Of a stretch of 64,000 nt of DNA, positions 55,599 through 64,000 are shown in pieces. Numbering within the stretch: position 1 is the stretch's first letter; each line of letters starts with the position of its first letter. The notes under the pieces were generated by a model. The model was not told the DNA's origin. It worked only from the letters and a program-made list of their open reading frames with translations, and did no database searches. The stretch is taken from positions 92,001-156,000 of the forward strand of contig JBBBDQ010001943.1 of NCBI GenBank assembly GCA_037127315.1. The letters are read 5' to 3'. Origin of the DNA: Ascarosepion bandense. Taxonomy: Eukaryota; Mollusca; Cephalopoda; Sepiida; Sepiidae. The translations under genes and the position numbers were made by a program.

Positions 55599-55905
55599 CC
55601 AGCACAGAATTAAGTTGCCCAGTTCCTACACAAGAAACATCATGCCAGCGAATCACTCACACATCCCCACACCAGAAGTAGCAGGATTATGGCCACATTT
55701 GAAAACCGTTGTGCACTGCATTCCACCCTTACAAGACTGCGAGGTGGGATTACTCATTGGGTACAACTGCACTAAGGCTCTGACTCCTAGGTACATTATC
55801 GCTCCAGCTGGTAACGGACCGTATGGCCAACGGACCGATCTAGGATGGGGCATAATAGGTATTGCTGATGGAATTTCAGAGCACGCAGAGGATCTCAACC
55901 TGTGC
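55380..55905 (+). pseudogene. BEL/Pao aspartic protease region (DUF1758-type)
   Basis: YAILDSQLDTTFIL carries the protease active-site region (expected D-S/T-G; here DSQLD). It is followed by LKLSTMHAENKII, RNIMPANHSHIPTPEVAG, LLIGYNC and NGPYGQRTDLGWGIIGIAD, all in order for the family. The frame is open from 55387. In a normal element the RT begins some 100 residues after the GWGI motif; here coiled coil starts about 15 residues after it. Confidence 0.9.
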
Positions 55906-56840
55906 ACAGAAAAATCTTCAATGCTACTTAAACGGCTTGAAGATGAACTTACTCGTCAGAAGACAAATGAAAAATTGCTGACTAATTCTTCAGCATCTCT
56001 CAAAGAACAATTATCTATGAGCAAAGAAAAAATACAACAGCAGCAAGACATGATTAAGAATCTGCTTGATAAAGCTGATGATCAAGAAAAGTCTTGGAAA
56101 GACCAAGAAGAAACCTTGGAATCCAAGATAAGGTATTTAGAGGAGGAACTGCAAGAGATGAAGCAATGGGAGAAATCCAAGTGCTAAACTCAAATGTAGC
56201 TTATTGCAGCAAGTGAATATCTATCAGGATGAAGTAAAGAAATTACGCAATCAGATCAAGACCTTAAGAGATAATCTCAAAATTGTCTATGATGCTGAAA
56301 ATCAGGAACTCCAAAATAAGTTAAAGGAAACCCAAAAACAAGTGAATAAAGAGAATACAAAGCGTCAATTCTTTGAAAGCAGAGAAGAGCAACAAATAAA
56401 AAAAATAAGAGAACTAGAGAAAATGTTGGATGAAAGGGAAGCAGGAAAAAGGTTAACTGAACAGTAGTTGCTTGCAAGAATAAAGGAACTGGAGAACCAG
56501 CTGGACCAAGAGAATGTTGATAATAAAATACTTGAAAGCAAGGAACAATGCCACCAGGATGAACTAAAGGATACTAGGCACAGAATTGGACCATATTAAC
56601 GTTGGAAGGAAAGATCTTAGAAAGTAATGAAAAAAACGAAAGAAAAATTACAGAAATTGGAGAGCGAATTGGAGCAGGCAATTTCATGCAAGAAATTATT
56701 GGAGTGTAAAGAACAGAGACTTGTTGACAAAGTCAAGTCACTTGAATATGAATTGGACAAGAAATGTGCTGAAAAAAAACCTATTGAGAACAAAGAAAGG
56801 CGAATACAAGAAACACTTCAGGAAAGAAAGAAATGGTGCA
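55906..56840 (+). pseudogene. Captured coiled-coil coding segment inside the BEL/Pao element
   Basis: Starting at about NLCTEKSSMLLKRLEDEL, the frame reads K/E/Q/L-rich heptads for about 300 codons. Blocks of exactly 28 residues recur, e.g. those starting LKRLEDEL, LSMSKEKI, LKETQKQV, IKELENQL, LQKLESEL and VKSLEYEL, several ending near ESKEQ, ECKEQ or ENKER. Four-heptad periodicity is typical of long rod proteins. The segment is disrupted by a stop/frame change near 56187, a TAG at 56465 and a TAA near 56597. No splice junctions are seen. I cannot name the donor; a host cDNA or another element are both possible. Confidence 0.8.
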
Positions 56841-57106
56841 GACCAAAACGAAATATGACTGTTGGTGATGTAGACCTAATTAAAGATGACAACTCCCCCA
56901 GAAATCAATGGCAGCTAGGAAGAATTACCGAACCCATTCTCAGCACTGATGGCTTGGTCCGTGCAGCAAGGGTAGCTGTCGGAAATACAAATCTGCCCGA
57001 AATTGAGAAATCAAACAAACCCTTTCAAATACTGGAACGACCAATCCACAAGCTTGTTTTACTCAATGAAGCGAAGACCGAGGAAGTCCCCACCGAGGAG
57101 GCATAA
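56835..57106 (+). pseudogene. BEL/Pao Pol C-terminal domain (DUF5641-type)
   Basis: KWCRPKRNMTVGDVDLIKDD, PRNQWQLGRITEP, SDGLVRAARV-type (here STDGLVRAARV) and RPIHKLVLL are the hallmark blocks that follow the integrase core in BEL/Pao. The preceding ERKKW is the junction to the coiled-coil segment. The frame is open to the stop at 57104. Confidence 0.92.
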
Positions 57107-57129
57107 GGGTTGAATATAAGGAATCCTTA

Positions 57130-57142
57130 TTTTGGGGAGCCA
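57130..57142 (+). promoter_or_regulatory. Polypurine tract of the BEL/Pao element
   Basis: TTTTGGGGAGCCA directly before the 3' LTR, as usual for BEL/Pao. Confidence 0.7.
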
Positions 57143-57507
57143 TGTAAACGGAAACGAATTAACTCCCTTTGCGCGACCAAAATCTACGTAAGGAAAAATC
57201 ACAGTAGACACCGTTTTTTCACTCAAAAGTCGAGATGGCGTGCTGCTAGCTACATCTATGCGTTCGGGCCAACGTGAGACATAAAAGAGGTAAGCAAACA
57301 AAGATTTTCATTCAAAATATTTCCCAAATCTACTGGACATTGTATTTAGGTATTCCTTTTTATCCCTTTTCATTTATTTTGTTTATTTCAGTTTTCACGT
57401 TGAGGAATTGTAAACTGCGAATGCGTTGCGACCACGTGCGAAATAAAATTACATTTCTTCCACCAGTTGTGCTCTAGTTCTCATTTTGGCCCAGTGTTGC
57501 CGTTACA
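57143..57507 (+). repeat. 3' LTR of the BEL/Pao element
   Basis: Same ends as the 5' LTR, with scattered substitutions and small indels (e.g. GAGCGACC/GCGCGACC). Confidence 0.95.
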
Positions 57508-57544
57508 AGTTATATGCAGAGAATGTAAAGCATGTATTTTCTCT

Positions 57545-57850
57545 ACGGAATCAGTTAAGTGCCATACGTGATACACGCTTTAGGCGATCATGTCTCGAAA
57601 GAGACATGACTGACTGGGCTGAAGATTCTCCCACAGTAGGTTGCCATTGCTTTCTAAGGTAGACTGGTTGCCAGCCAAGCCTATAGAACCAATCTGTCCT
57701 GTTATTTAACCCATAACTGAAAGGAAGAGACGGATTAAGACCTTTCCCAATGGTATTTGCGCGTAAGGTGAATGCAAGGAATTCAACTGGAATTCGAACT
57801 CGTCTCCCCCGATTTGTCGTTCCGAGTCTATATTCACTGCACCACATTCT
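57545..57850 (-). mobile_element. tRNA-derived SINE, near full length
   Basis: Same family as 6248-6562, about 40 bp downstream of the BEL/Pao element. Head at the right (CACTGCACCACATTC) with the B-box-like GGAATTCGAACTCG. Confidence 0.9.
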
Positions 57851-58464
57851 ATTTCTACAGAACCATTTTTCCGAAAATCTGCTCTGAATAGTAAAATAAA
57901 AAATGCATTAAAACTGCGTCATTTTTAATTTAGATAAATTTTTAATTGATTTTATAAATAGTTTATATTAAGGATATCATATTCTGAAGAAAAAAATTTC
58001 GACGAATAATGAATCGTTATAAGAAATGTTTTCATTTTTCAGATTTAAATAGTACTTCCCTCTTCATGACATTTACTGAGATTATCATAATACGACACAA
58101 GGCAAAAAGCGTTATCTCGTTTGGCTCTAGTTCAGTGGAGTAATACATTCGGTCGTCTATAATAGTGAGAAATAGGGATGCCGTAGTCCTACGAATTTTA
58201 CTTCTTAATGATGCCAACAATATTTAATACACTAATAATATTAAAAAGAACAGTTGAAGCAAAATCTTAGGTGTTTGTTTTATTAAGTAGAAAAAAAGTT
58301 GATATTTCGATCTTTTCTGATCGAGCACTGAGACATTATGACAGTTAAATTTATTTCTGAATAAAATCTCACAAAACAAAATGGCTGTTCTAAGAAAGGG
58401 AAACAAACAAACATGTTTTTAAAAATATTTTATTGAATTAAAAACAAATTGCATAACTTAATTT
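57851..58464. other. Gene-free stretch
   Basis: No feature can be supported. Confidence 0.4.
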
Positions 58465-58910
58465 TTTTTTTTTAATCATTTCACCCCAAACAAGACATTC
58501 CACCGCTACTACTGTGCAGGGGGCTACATAGGGGAAAGGGATGAGAAAGAGTGGTTAGTTATAGAAAATGTCGGAAGGAGGGTGATAGTCGGATGAGGAT
58601 ACCGAGGATGGATGTTGGGTAAATGGGAAGGGTTTTTATGAGAATGGATGCGATTTAGTGTGATAAGAGGTGTCTATAGACCTTACATTTAAATTCCTGG
58701 AGATTGTATCTGTCGGGGAAGCAAGTATATGGAAGGGAATTCCACAGGCATGAAGTGCGAGAAAAGAAGCTTTTAGAGTAAAAATTGCGGCTACATTTTA
58801 TCTGTTTCACTGTAAAAGAGTGGGACCGAGTTGCTAATCTAGTATCTCGTGCACATTCATACTTAAGGGACACCAGTGATCCAAATTACTCAAAACATTT
58901 ACTTACAAAA
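58465..58910 (-). pseudogene. LINE ORF2 C-terminus and 3' UTR fragment
   Basis: The minus strand encodes TRSHSFTV, then FFSRTSCLWNSLPYTCFP and KVYRHLLSH-stop (58873-58655), the C-terminal signature of jockey/CR1/L2-type LINE polymerases, followed by a 3' UTR ending in TTTGGGGTGAAATGATT and a short A-run. The RT is absent. Confidence 0.8.
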
Positions 58911-59053
58911 ATAATATATACGGTGATACGATGATATATATCTAAGGCTACAATACGGCCGACTAAATCAGAAGAAGCTCCCACCCCACATTCACTTAAA
59001 CATCATATCACCATAAATGAACCGTTTTCACCATTTAATTTTCATTTCAACTA

Positions 59054-59112
59054 ATCACCCGATGAGAAGCGCACATAGCAACTTCGAAACGCGAAAATTT
59101 TCGTGTAGTGAT
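59054..59112 (+). ncRNA. Hammerhead-ribozyme-like motif ahead of a Penelope-like element
   Basis: Helix I ATCAC (59054-59058) / GTGAT (59108-59112), perfect; core CCGATGA (59059-59065), one change from CTGATGA at the U4 position; helix II GAAG (59066-59069) / CTTC (59082-59085); GAAA (59086-59089); helix III CGCGAAAA/TTTTCGTG (59090-59105, one G-U), and GTA (59105-59107) as the cleavage triplet. The layout is complete, and the single core change should impair cleavage. It lies just upstream of PLE coding remnants. Confidence 0.75.
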
Positions 59113-59146
59113 ACTATGAATTTATAAACCATTGTAACAACCATTA

Positions 59147-59150
<4 letters not shown>

Positions 59151-59200
<50 letters not shown>
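59151..59200 (+). repeat. (AT)n-(GA)n compound microsatellite
   Basis: About 15 AT repeats followed by about 10 AG repeats. Confidence 0.95.
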
Positions 59201-59219
59201 GTCACCCCTTTTTTAATTA

Positions 59220-59990
59220 TTATATTGCACATTTAGAAAATAAAATACTTAACGACACTAATAAACACCCTATATATGTTAGATAAAAATTGGTTAAAAA
59301 TATTGATCAAATTACAAAGCTTTAAAACAAATTTGAAAGTCACTCCGTCCTCAAATTCACATTAGAACTTAATATTAATAATAAAATTCCATTCCTTGAT
59401 GTATTTATTGATTCTAGCACACATAGATTTACTACTTCTCTATGTAGGAAACCAACTAGCATAAACTCGTGTCTTCTTAATTATAATAGTGAATGCCCCA
59501 AATGATATAATTTAGCTGTTATAAAAAACTTAATTCAACACAGACATATATCTTCTTCCTTCCAAAGACATATTCTATAAAGAATTACACAACATTAAAC
59601 AAACACTTGTTAACAATGTATTTCTTAACTCCATCATTGATAAACAAATTAAAAGATATCTCAATAAACTTAATAATACCTCTAACAGTATTGATAATAT
59701 AATTAATAATAAGAGTGTACGTCAGAATAAACATTAACTATTAACTCATAATATTGCAACCAAATGCGTAATAATTACAAACAACACTCAAAAATATAAT
59801 AGATAGAAATGTTAAACTAATTAATATTAATAAGCAAATTAAGCTCATCATATATTATAAAAATTTAAAACAATTGACCTTATAGTCTCTAATAACCCTA
59901 CAACCAACACAACTAAATCCTCTACAGAAAACCAATGTAGTGTATCAATTTACATGCCCGTTCAGAGATTGTATCTCTGGTACTAATGAT
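59220..59990 (+). pseudogene. Penelope-like element reverse transcriptase, decayed
   Basis: The plus strand reads HLENKILNDTN, then ELNINNKIPFLDVFIDSSTH, RFTTSLCRKPTSINSCLLNY and SECPK, the post-catalytic RT block (FLDV...YRKPT) of PLEs, then RHISSSFQRHI and an IKQTLVNN-like segment. The Y-x-DD motif should lie just upstream of 59220 and is not seen, so the RT is 5'-truncated. Multiple stops occur. Confidence 0.75.
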
Positions 59991-60049
59991 AAACCCACTA
60001 CATATATTGTTTTTACTAAAACCACGCTCTCCCGTAGACTTACCTGACG

Positions 60050-60621
60050 CCTTTCGGCACATAGTTCAATTAAACAATATCTCTTAGAAAAAACATAGTC
60101 ATGAAGGTAATATTAGACAGATTTTAGTCGATAACACAATAATACTCACTCATACACCTAGTAAAATGAAACTTAAAATATTGGAGACCATGTACATTAA
60201 ATCAAAGCAACCCACACTCAATAAAATCACATTTCTATATAGCCACAACACATTACAATGCATTTAGTCATATGGTTCTGTTTCGGTCTCTCATGTGGTG
60301 TGACCTCATAGAATCGCATTAGAAGTTTACGACCTGCGTCTGCCATTCAGTGACTGTTACCGTCGCATTGCAATGTTTTGTCAACACAAGATATAATCAT
60401 ATTTCATGGTGGATGTTTTTATATTAACGTCCCTGTAACCTCTCTGAAGATGGCTCATGTGAGCCGAAAGCTTAGAACCAGTATAATAAAAAATGTTCAA
60501 ATGTTGGACAATGTTTTCATATTTTCACCTGAAATTAAAGCCAAAATACGATGTTTAGAACGGCTCATGACTAAACATAACAGATATTCATTGTCGGTTA
60601 TATTTAACAGAAACAAAAAAA

Positions 60622-60627
<6 letters not shown>
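60050..60627 (+). mobile_element. Penelope-like element 3' part
   Basis: Matches 22651-23250 and includes the CTCTGAAGATGGCTCATG module (60442-60459) and GAAATTAAAGCCAAAATACG. It ends in a microsatellite, here (TA)n/(TG)n in place of (TA)n. It probably belongs with the RT remnant upstream. Confidence 0.8.

Positions 60628-60676
<49 letters not shown>
60628..60676 (+). repeat. (TG)n microsatellite
   Basis: About 22 TG repeats at the PLE 3' end. Confidence 0.97.
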
Positions 60677-60681
<5 letters not shown>

Positions 60682-60734
60682 AGGAGGTAAGAAATATGGT
60701 TTATGAGTATATGTAGGATAAATAATTGTTAAAC

Positions 60735-61061
60735 CTAAACTTCAAGGAGGTTAAGATTGCAGTTTTCAAGGAACCATCCTCTCGGGAGTCCGTTCCACAA
60801 AGTAATTATTCTTGAGGAAGATCTTTCCGAATGCAACATCCTTTTAGATAACAAAGTCCGTAGGGAATGTGGATGATTCGGCGCAGTAGCATGGCAGGAC
60901 CTAGTTTGGAATGGCAGAAATTGTAGAGCTAAGGAATCTAACTCGTTAGAATATTTGCCATGGTAAAAACGGACAGAGTAGCGAGATGCATGCAACGTTT
61001 TGTCTGTGGGGGGGGTGAAAGTGGGGAGGAGCCTTAACATTTTTTTCTTTACGAGCATCAT
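60735..61061 (-). pseudogene. LINE ORF2 C-terminal fragment
   Basis: A 108-codon open frame on the minus strand with YSVRFYHGKYSNELDSLAL, a PNHPHSLRTLLSKRMLHS segment and IITLWNGLPRGWF, ending NLNLLEV. This is the conserved end of a jockey/CR1-like LINE polymerase. The decayed relative is at 4735-4980. Confidence 0.8.
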
Positions 61062-61439
61062 CTGAACTTTCTCGCAGTAGGTCGTAAAACTTCAAGAGAA
61101 ATTCCCGTTTTATAATTAATGGTTATTCGACTTGGCGGATGTTAAATCCTCAAAAAGTCTACATTCGATTAGACAGGCGAACGACTGTTCTACAGAGTGT
61201 GAAACATATTTATCACGCTAAATACATCAAGTGACAGTGTTACATTATGAAAATGGAAATTTTCTTATTCTAATTCACTCGGAATTGAACTTTTTACATT
61301 CATGATGATCAGCAAGATGAAACTTTTCTTCACTGTTATTATATTGGCATATTTACATTTACACATCAAATCAACGCTCGGTCAGTAAGACGAGGTTAGT
61401 CTGGAATAAGACTATGATAGAAAATAGTCCAGGAATGAT

Positions 61440-61960
61440 TCTTCTTTTTCTATATGCTATGTCCTTTCAGGTTATGGGTAATAATGACTCTCCACAACCG
61501 TCTCTCCCATGTATCTCTTAATAACTTTTGTCCCTTTGATAATCGTCGCACACCGGTGCCACCATCCATTAGCAGAAAGTTGTCAGGTGATTTTCCTGCG
61601 CGTTTTGCCTTCTATCTCTTGCGAGTATCATATTCCCGAGCCTCCTTTCCTCATTATGTACGCAAAAAATTTCAGCTGTCACCTTCTAGTTTTGAATATG
61701 TTTTTTTGCTTCTATTTTTCCCATTTCATCTACAGCATTATCAGCATCCTTCTGTAGAACCACATTTTTATTGCATACGGTTTTCTCGTCATCTCTGAGA
61801 AAACTGTTCAGCATTCCCTGCCATGTAAGAGAATTGATATTATATACCGATACAACACTTTTTTCCCTTCTGCCAAAGTTTCCCTGTTTCTTTGTACATT
61901 GCTTTGCTTTTGAACGGCATGTTTTGCTATCTTCATCCGCCCTCGGATTTTGGTCTCACA
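61440..61960 (-). pseudogene. LINE (RTE-like) C-terminal fragment, older copy
   Basis: Parallel to 46030-46560: CTATGTCCTTTCAGG at the 3' end, ATCAGCATCCTTCTGTAGAACC in the middle (the counterpart of the FYRRMLR codons). No frame is intact. Confidence 0.65.
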
Positions 61961-62050
61961 TTTTCCAAATATTTTAAAACAATCCCCAAATATTTAACTT
62001 CTGTATTTGCTTGAGTTTGGCACCTGATAATTATCTATTCATGCCGCCTT

Positions 62051-62165
62051 TCTTCTTCTTCTTCTTCTTCTTCTTCTTCGCCGCCTCCTCCTCCTCCTCT
62101 TCTTTTTTGTTGTTCTTTTTGCTTCTATTACTACTACTACTACTACTACTTCACCATCATCTTAT
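62051..62165 (+). repeat. (TTC)n/(TCC)n and (TAC)n microsatellites
   Basis: CTT and CTC repeats at 62051-62100, CTA repeats at about 62127-62148 and TTA repeats near 62163. Confidence 0.9.
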
Positions 62166-62890
62166 TAATATTATTATTATGCACCGTGTCTTATTAGCGA
62201 ACATGGCTCTTCAAGGCTTCATAATCTTTTCACCGCTTAGTAAGGTTAGCCATTTCATCAACTTTCTCAGAACCTTTGTTCTCTAATCCACTAACACAAA
62301 CTTGTTATATAGGTTACTTGCTGTTTCTCTCTGTCCCCTCTACTTTCAGTATGGTATGTCTTTGTAAAATTTGTCAAGCCCTCTTTACTCGTAATTATCT
62401 CGTTTTAATTCTAAGTGTAGATGTGCTTTTTGTTTCCTTTTCCTTTCAAAATGTCTCCTTACACGCTTCTTTCCATAGAATTCTTATAATCTTTCTATTG
62501 CCTTTCAATTGTCTCAGGTCTCATCATCATCTGCAACAGCATTGTTCCGTATTCACTAGCATGTAAGTGGACTGATATTACTGAACAGATCAGCAGGCCC
62601 ACTTTGTTTCTAACGAAATTTATTTATTAGACTATCGTAAAAGATTGCAATACAAGCATGCTAAACATTTTAGTCTATAGTTCGATACTTTGTGGGTATT
62701 AGTTCAGCCTGGTTTGATACAAGTCCAGTGTCTTGGTATTGGTTAGCGAGATCATTATTACCGAGTCATGTTTAATTCTCACTAAGTGCATGGCACCACA
62801 TTCAACATTCAATATCTCAACAAGACGTGTCGTTACTCGCACTATTTACACTGTTCGGACTGTTCTTCTCATGTTTATTGCTATATTGAT
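62166..62890. other. No supported gene; possible LINE-derived remnant
   Basis: On the minus strand a LSRAMFANKT-like string near the microsatellite faintly recalls LINE C-termini, but I cannot support it. No other feature. Confidence 0.3.
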
Positions 62891-63300
62891 GACATTTCGG
62901 CTGTTGCACGCTCCGGCCTTCTTCAGGTTATATAGGTTGAAATTTTGAATCGAACCCTTTATCTAGTCCACGAGGGTAGATTGTTCTAGTGCTATATGTC
63001 ATGTCTTTTTTATATCTCAATATCAGTTAATTCTCTTTAGTAAATCTATTCTCCAAGATTTTGTTTCCTCTGCCGTGGTTAGGTTTAGGTTTTGAACACT
63101 TTGGGTCAAGTCCCTTTTGAATTAACCAACCAAAGCTTTTATCCAGTGGGCCTCTGTCTCAGGACACACGGATCAGTGGATACAAGTTCCACAAAAAAAG
63201 TTCTACGATTAAAAAAATGTTCTACAATTCCAACGATAAAATACATTCCAAAGTAAATCACCTGAAGACGACCAGAGCGTACAACGGTCAAAACCTCGTG
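62891..63300. repeat. Inverted pair of CTGAAGA-stem motifs
   Basis: CTGAAGA lies at 62926-62920 on the minus strand, followed by GGC...GCC, GAAA and GTC (62893-62891), and at 63262-63268 on the plus strand, followed by GACC...GGTC and AAAAC. Both share a GAGCGT-CAAC-type loop. They may be the two ends of one element or relics of hammerhead modules. Confidence 0.4.
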
Positions 63301-63414
63301 AATATGGTAATAAAAATAAGGACAACAGTCCAAAGAGTGTAAATAATTACAGCCGCTCATCTCAGAAATATAGACAGAAAGATACACGTATAAAATCATA
63401 ATAAGACGTTCGCA

Positions 63415-63722
63415 CTGTCAGTTAAGTGCAATACCAGACACACGCTTGGACGATCATGTCTCGAAAGAAACATGACTGACAGACAAAACATTTTCCCGGA
63501 GTAGGTTGAAATTACTTTCTGTATTAGTCTGGTTGACAACCAAGGCTGGAGAACACAATATTTCCTGCTATTTAATCCATAACTGCAGGGAGAAGCGACG
63601 GTTTAATACCTTTCGCAACGGTATTTGCGCGTAAGTGAATGCAACGAATTCAACTTGAATTCGAAATCGGCTCTCCAATTTCTTGTTCCGAATCGATATC
63701 CACTGCACCAGAATGCCTCAAA
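63415..63722 (-). mobile_element. tRNA-derived SINE, near full length, older copy
   Basis: Same family as 6248-6562 with more substitutions; head at the right (CGATATCCACTGCACCAG). Confidence 0.88.
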
Positions 63723-64000
63723 CATAAAACCCAATATTTATATGAAAATGGTATCAACAAACTTGTTGAATGATGGGTACAGTTAGTAAAATCTATGGTA
63801 ACAATTTACTTGACTAATAAATGTTTTTTGTGAGTATATGAATGCTTTTTTGTTTACTAATCGGATATTTTAGTTCTTATTCACAAGGGTTGAACTTTTT
63901 TTTTCTTTTTTGCTTTAGGAAAAGCATATATTGAAGAGGACTGTGATGTAATGGCTACATAATCATTGTGATAAAATGTTTTACTAAAAATATACAAAAA
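63723..64000. other. Gene-free end of the window
   Basis: No feature can be supported. Confidence 0.4.

Larger units (their letters stand above)
53354..57507 (+). mobile_element. BEL/Pao LTR retrotransposon with its RT-RNase H-integrase core replaced by a coiled-coil segment
   Basis: LTRs of 362 and 365 bp (TGTAAACGG...CCGTTACA) are flanked by the 5 bp duplication AGTTA (53349-53353, 57508-57512). In order: leader with repeats, gag start, the BEL/Pao capsid-type domain, the protease domain, then about 930 bp encoding a coiled coil, then the C-terminal Pol domain, polypurine tract and 3' LTR. RT, RNase H and integrase catalytic motifs are absent. The LTRs differ at roughly 5% of positions, so the insertion is not recent. 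Frameshifts and stops show it no longer codes. Confidence 0.92.

Overview
The window is animal nuclear DNA from a repeat-dense, AT-rich, intron- or intergene-like region. I recognise no host protein-coding exon in it. The most likely source is a cephalopod mollusc (octopus-like). The reasons are many copies of one tRNA-derived SINE whose body I recognise from octopus-type genomes, abundant Penelope-like elements, BEL/Pao and R2-like retroelements, and very many microsatellites. This assignment is recognition plus inference, not a database result.

Layout. 1-2.4 kb: a 168-169 bp tandem array with about 12 units, apparently expanded from the core of a dispersed element whose other copies lie at 6.8-7.6 and 8.9-9.8 kb. 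10.4-14.5 kb: two copies of a repeat carrying hammerhead-ribozyme-like motifs, mixed with (TA)n, (GATA)n and fold-back blocks, plus a small terminal-inverted-repeat element. 14.5-18.1 kb: a decayed R2-like LINE (reverse transcriptase plus restriction-like endonuclease) on the minus strand; fragments of the same family recur at 23.3, 28-35 and 35-37.5 kb. 18.1-23.3 kb: Penelope-like remnants and two further hammerhead motifs about 105 bp apart. 29.1-33.0 kb: a young LTR retrotransposon nested in the second R2-like LINE, with near-identical LTRs, a gag start, most of pol missing, and a short membrane-spanning env-like ORF that has just been tandemly duplicated. 38.9-39.6 kb: a Helitron-like element. 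42.3-44.1 kb: a mariner inserted in a minisatellite. 47.6-48.85 kb: a polypurine tract. 50.3-50.6 kb: a 5S rRNA-like sequence joined to a tRNA SINE. 53.35-57.5 kb: a BEL/Pao element with intact LTRs and target-site duplication, in which the reverse transcriptase-RNase H-integrase core is replaced by a coiled-coil coding segment. 58.4-62.6 kb: LINE tails and a second Penelope-like element with its own hammerhead motif.

The coding sequences are parasitic and mostly broken by stops and frameshifts, so no working pathway is assembled here. The observations most worth following are (1) the BEL/Pao element with a captured coiled-coil segment, (2) five hammerhead-ribozyme-like motifs in three sequence contexts, (3) the satellite array that appears to derive from a dispersed element, (4) the recently duplicated env-like module in a deleted LTR element and (5) the 5S rRNA/tRNA-SINE chimera.
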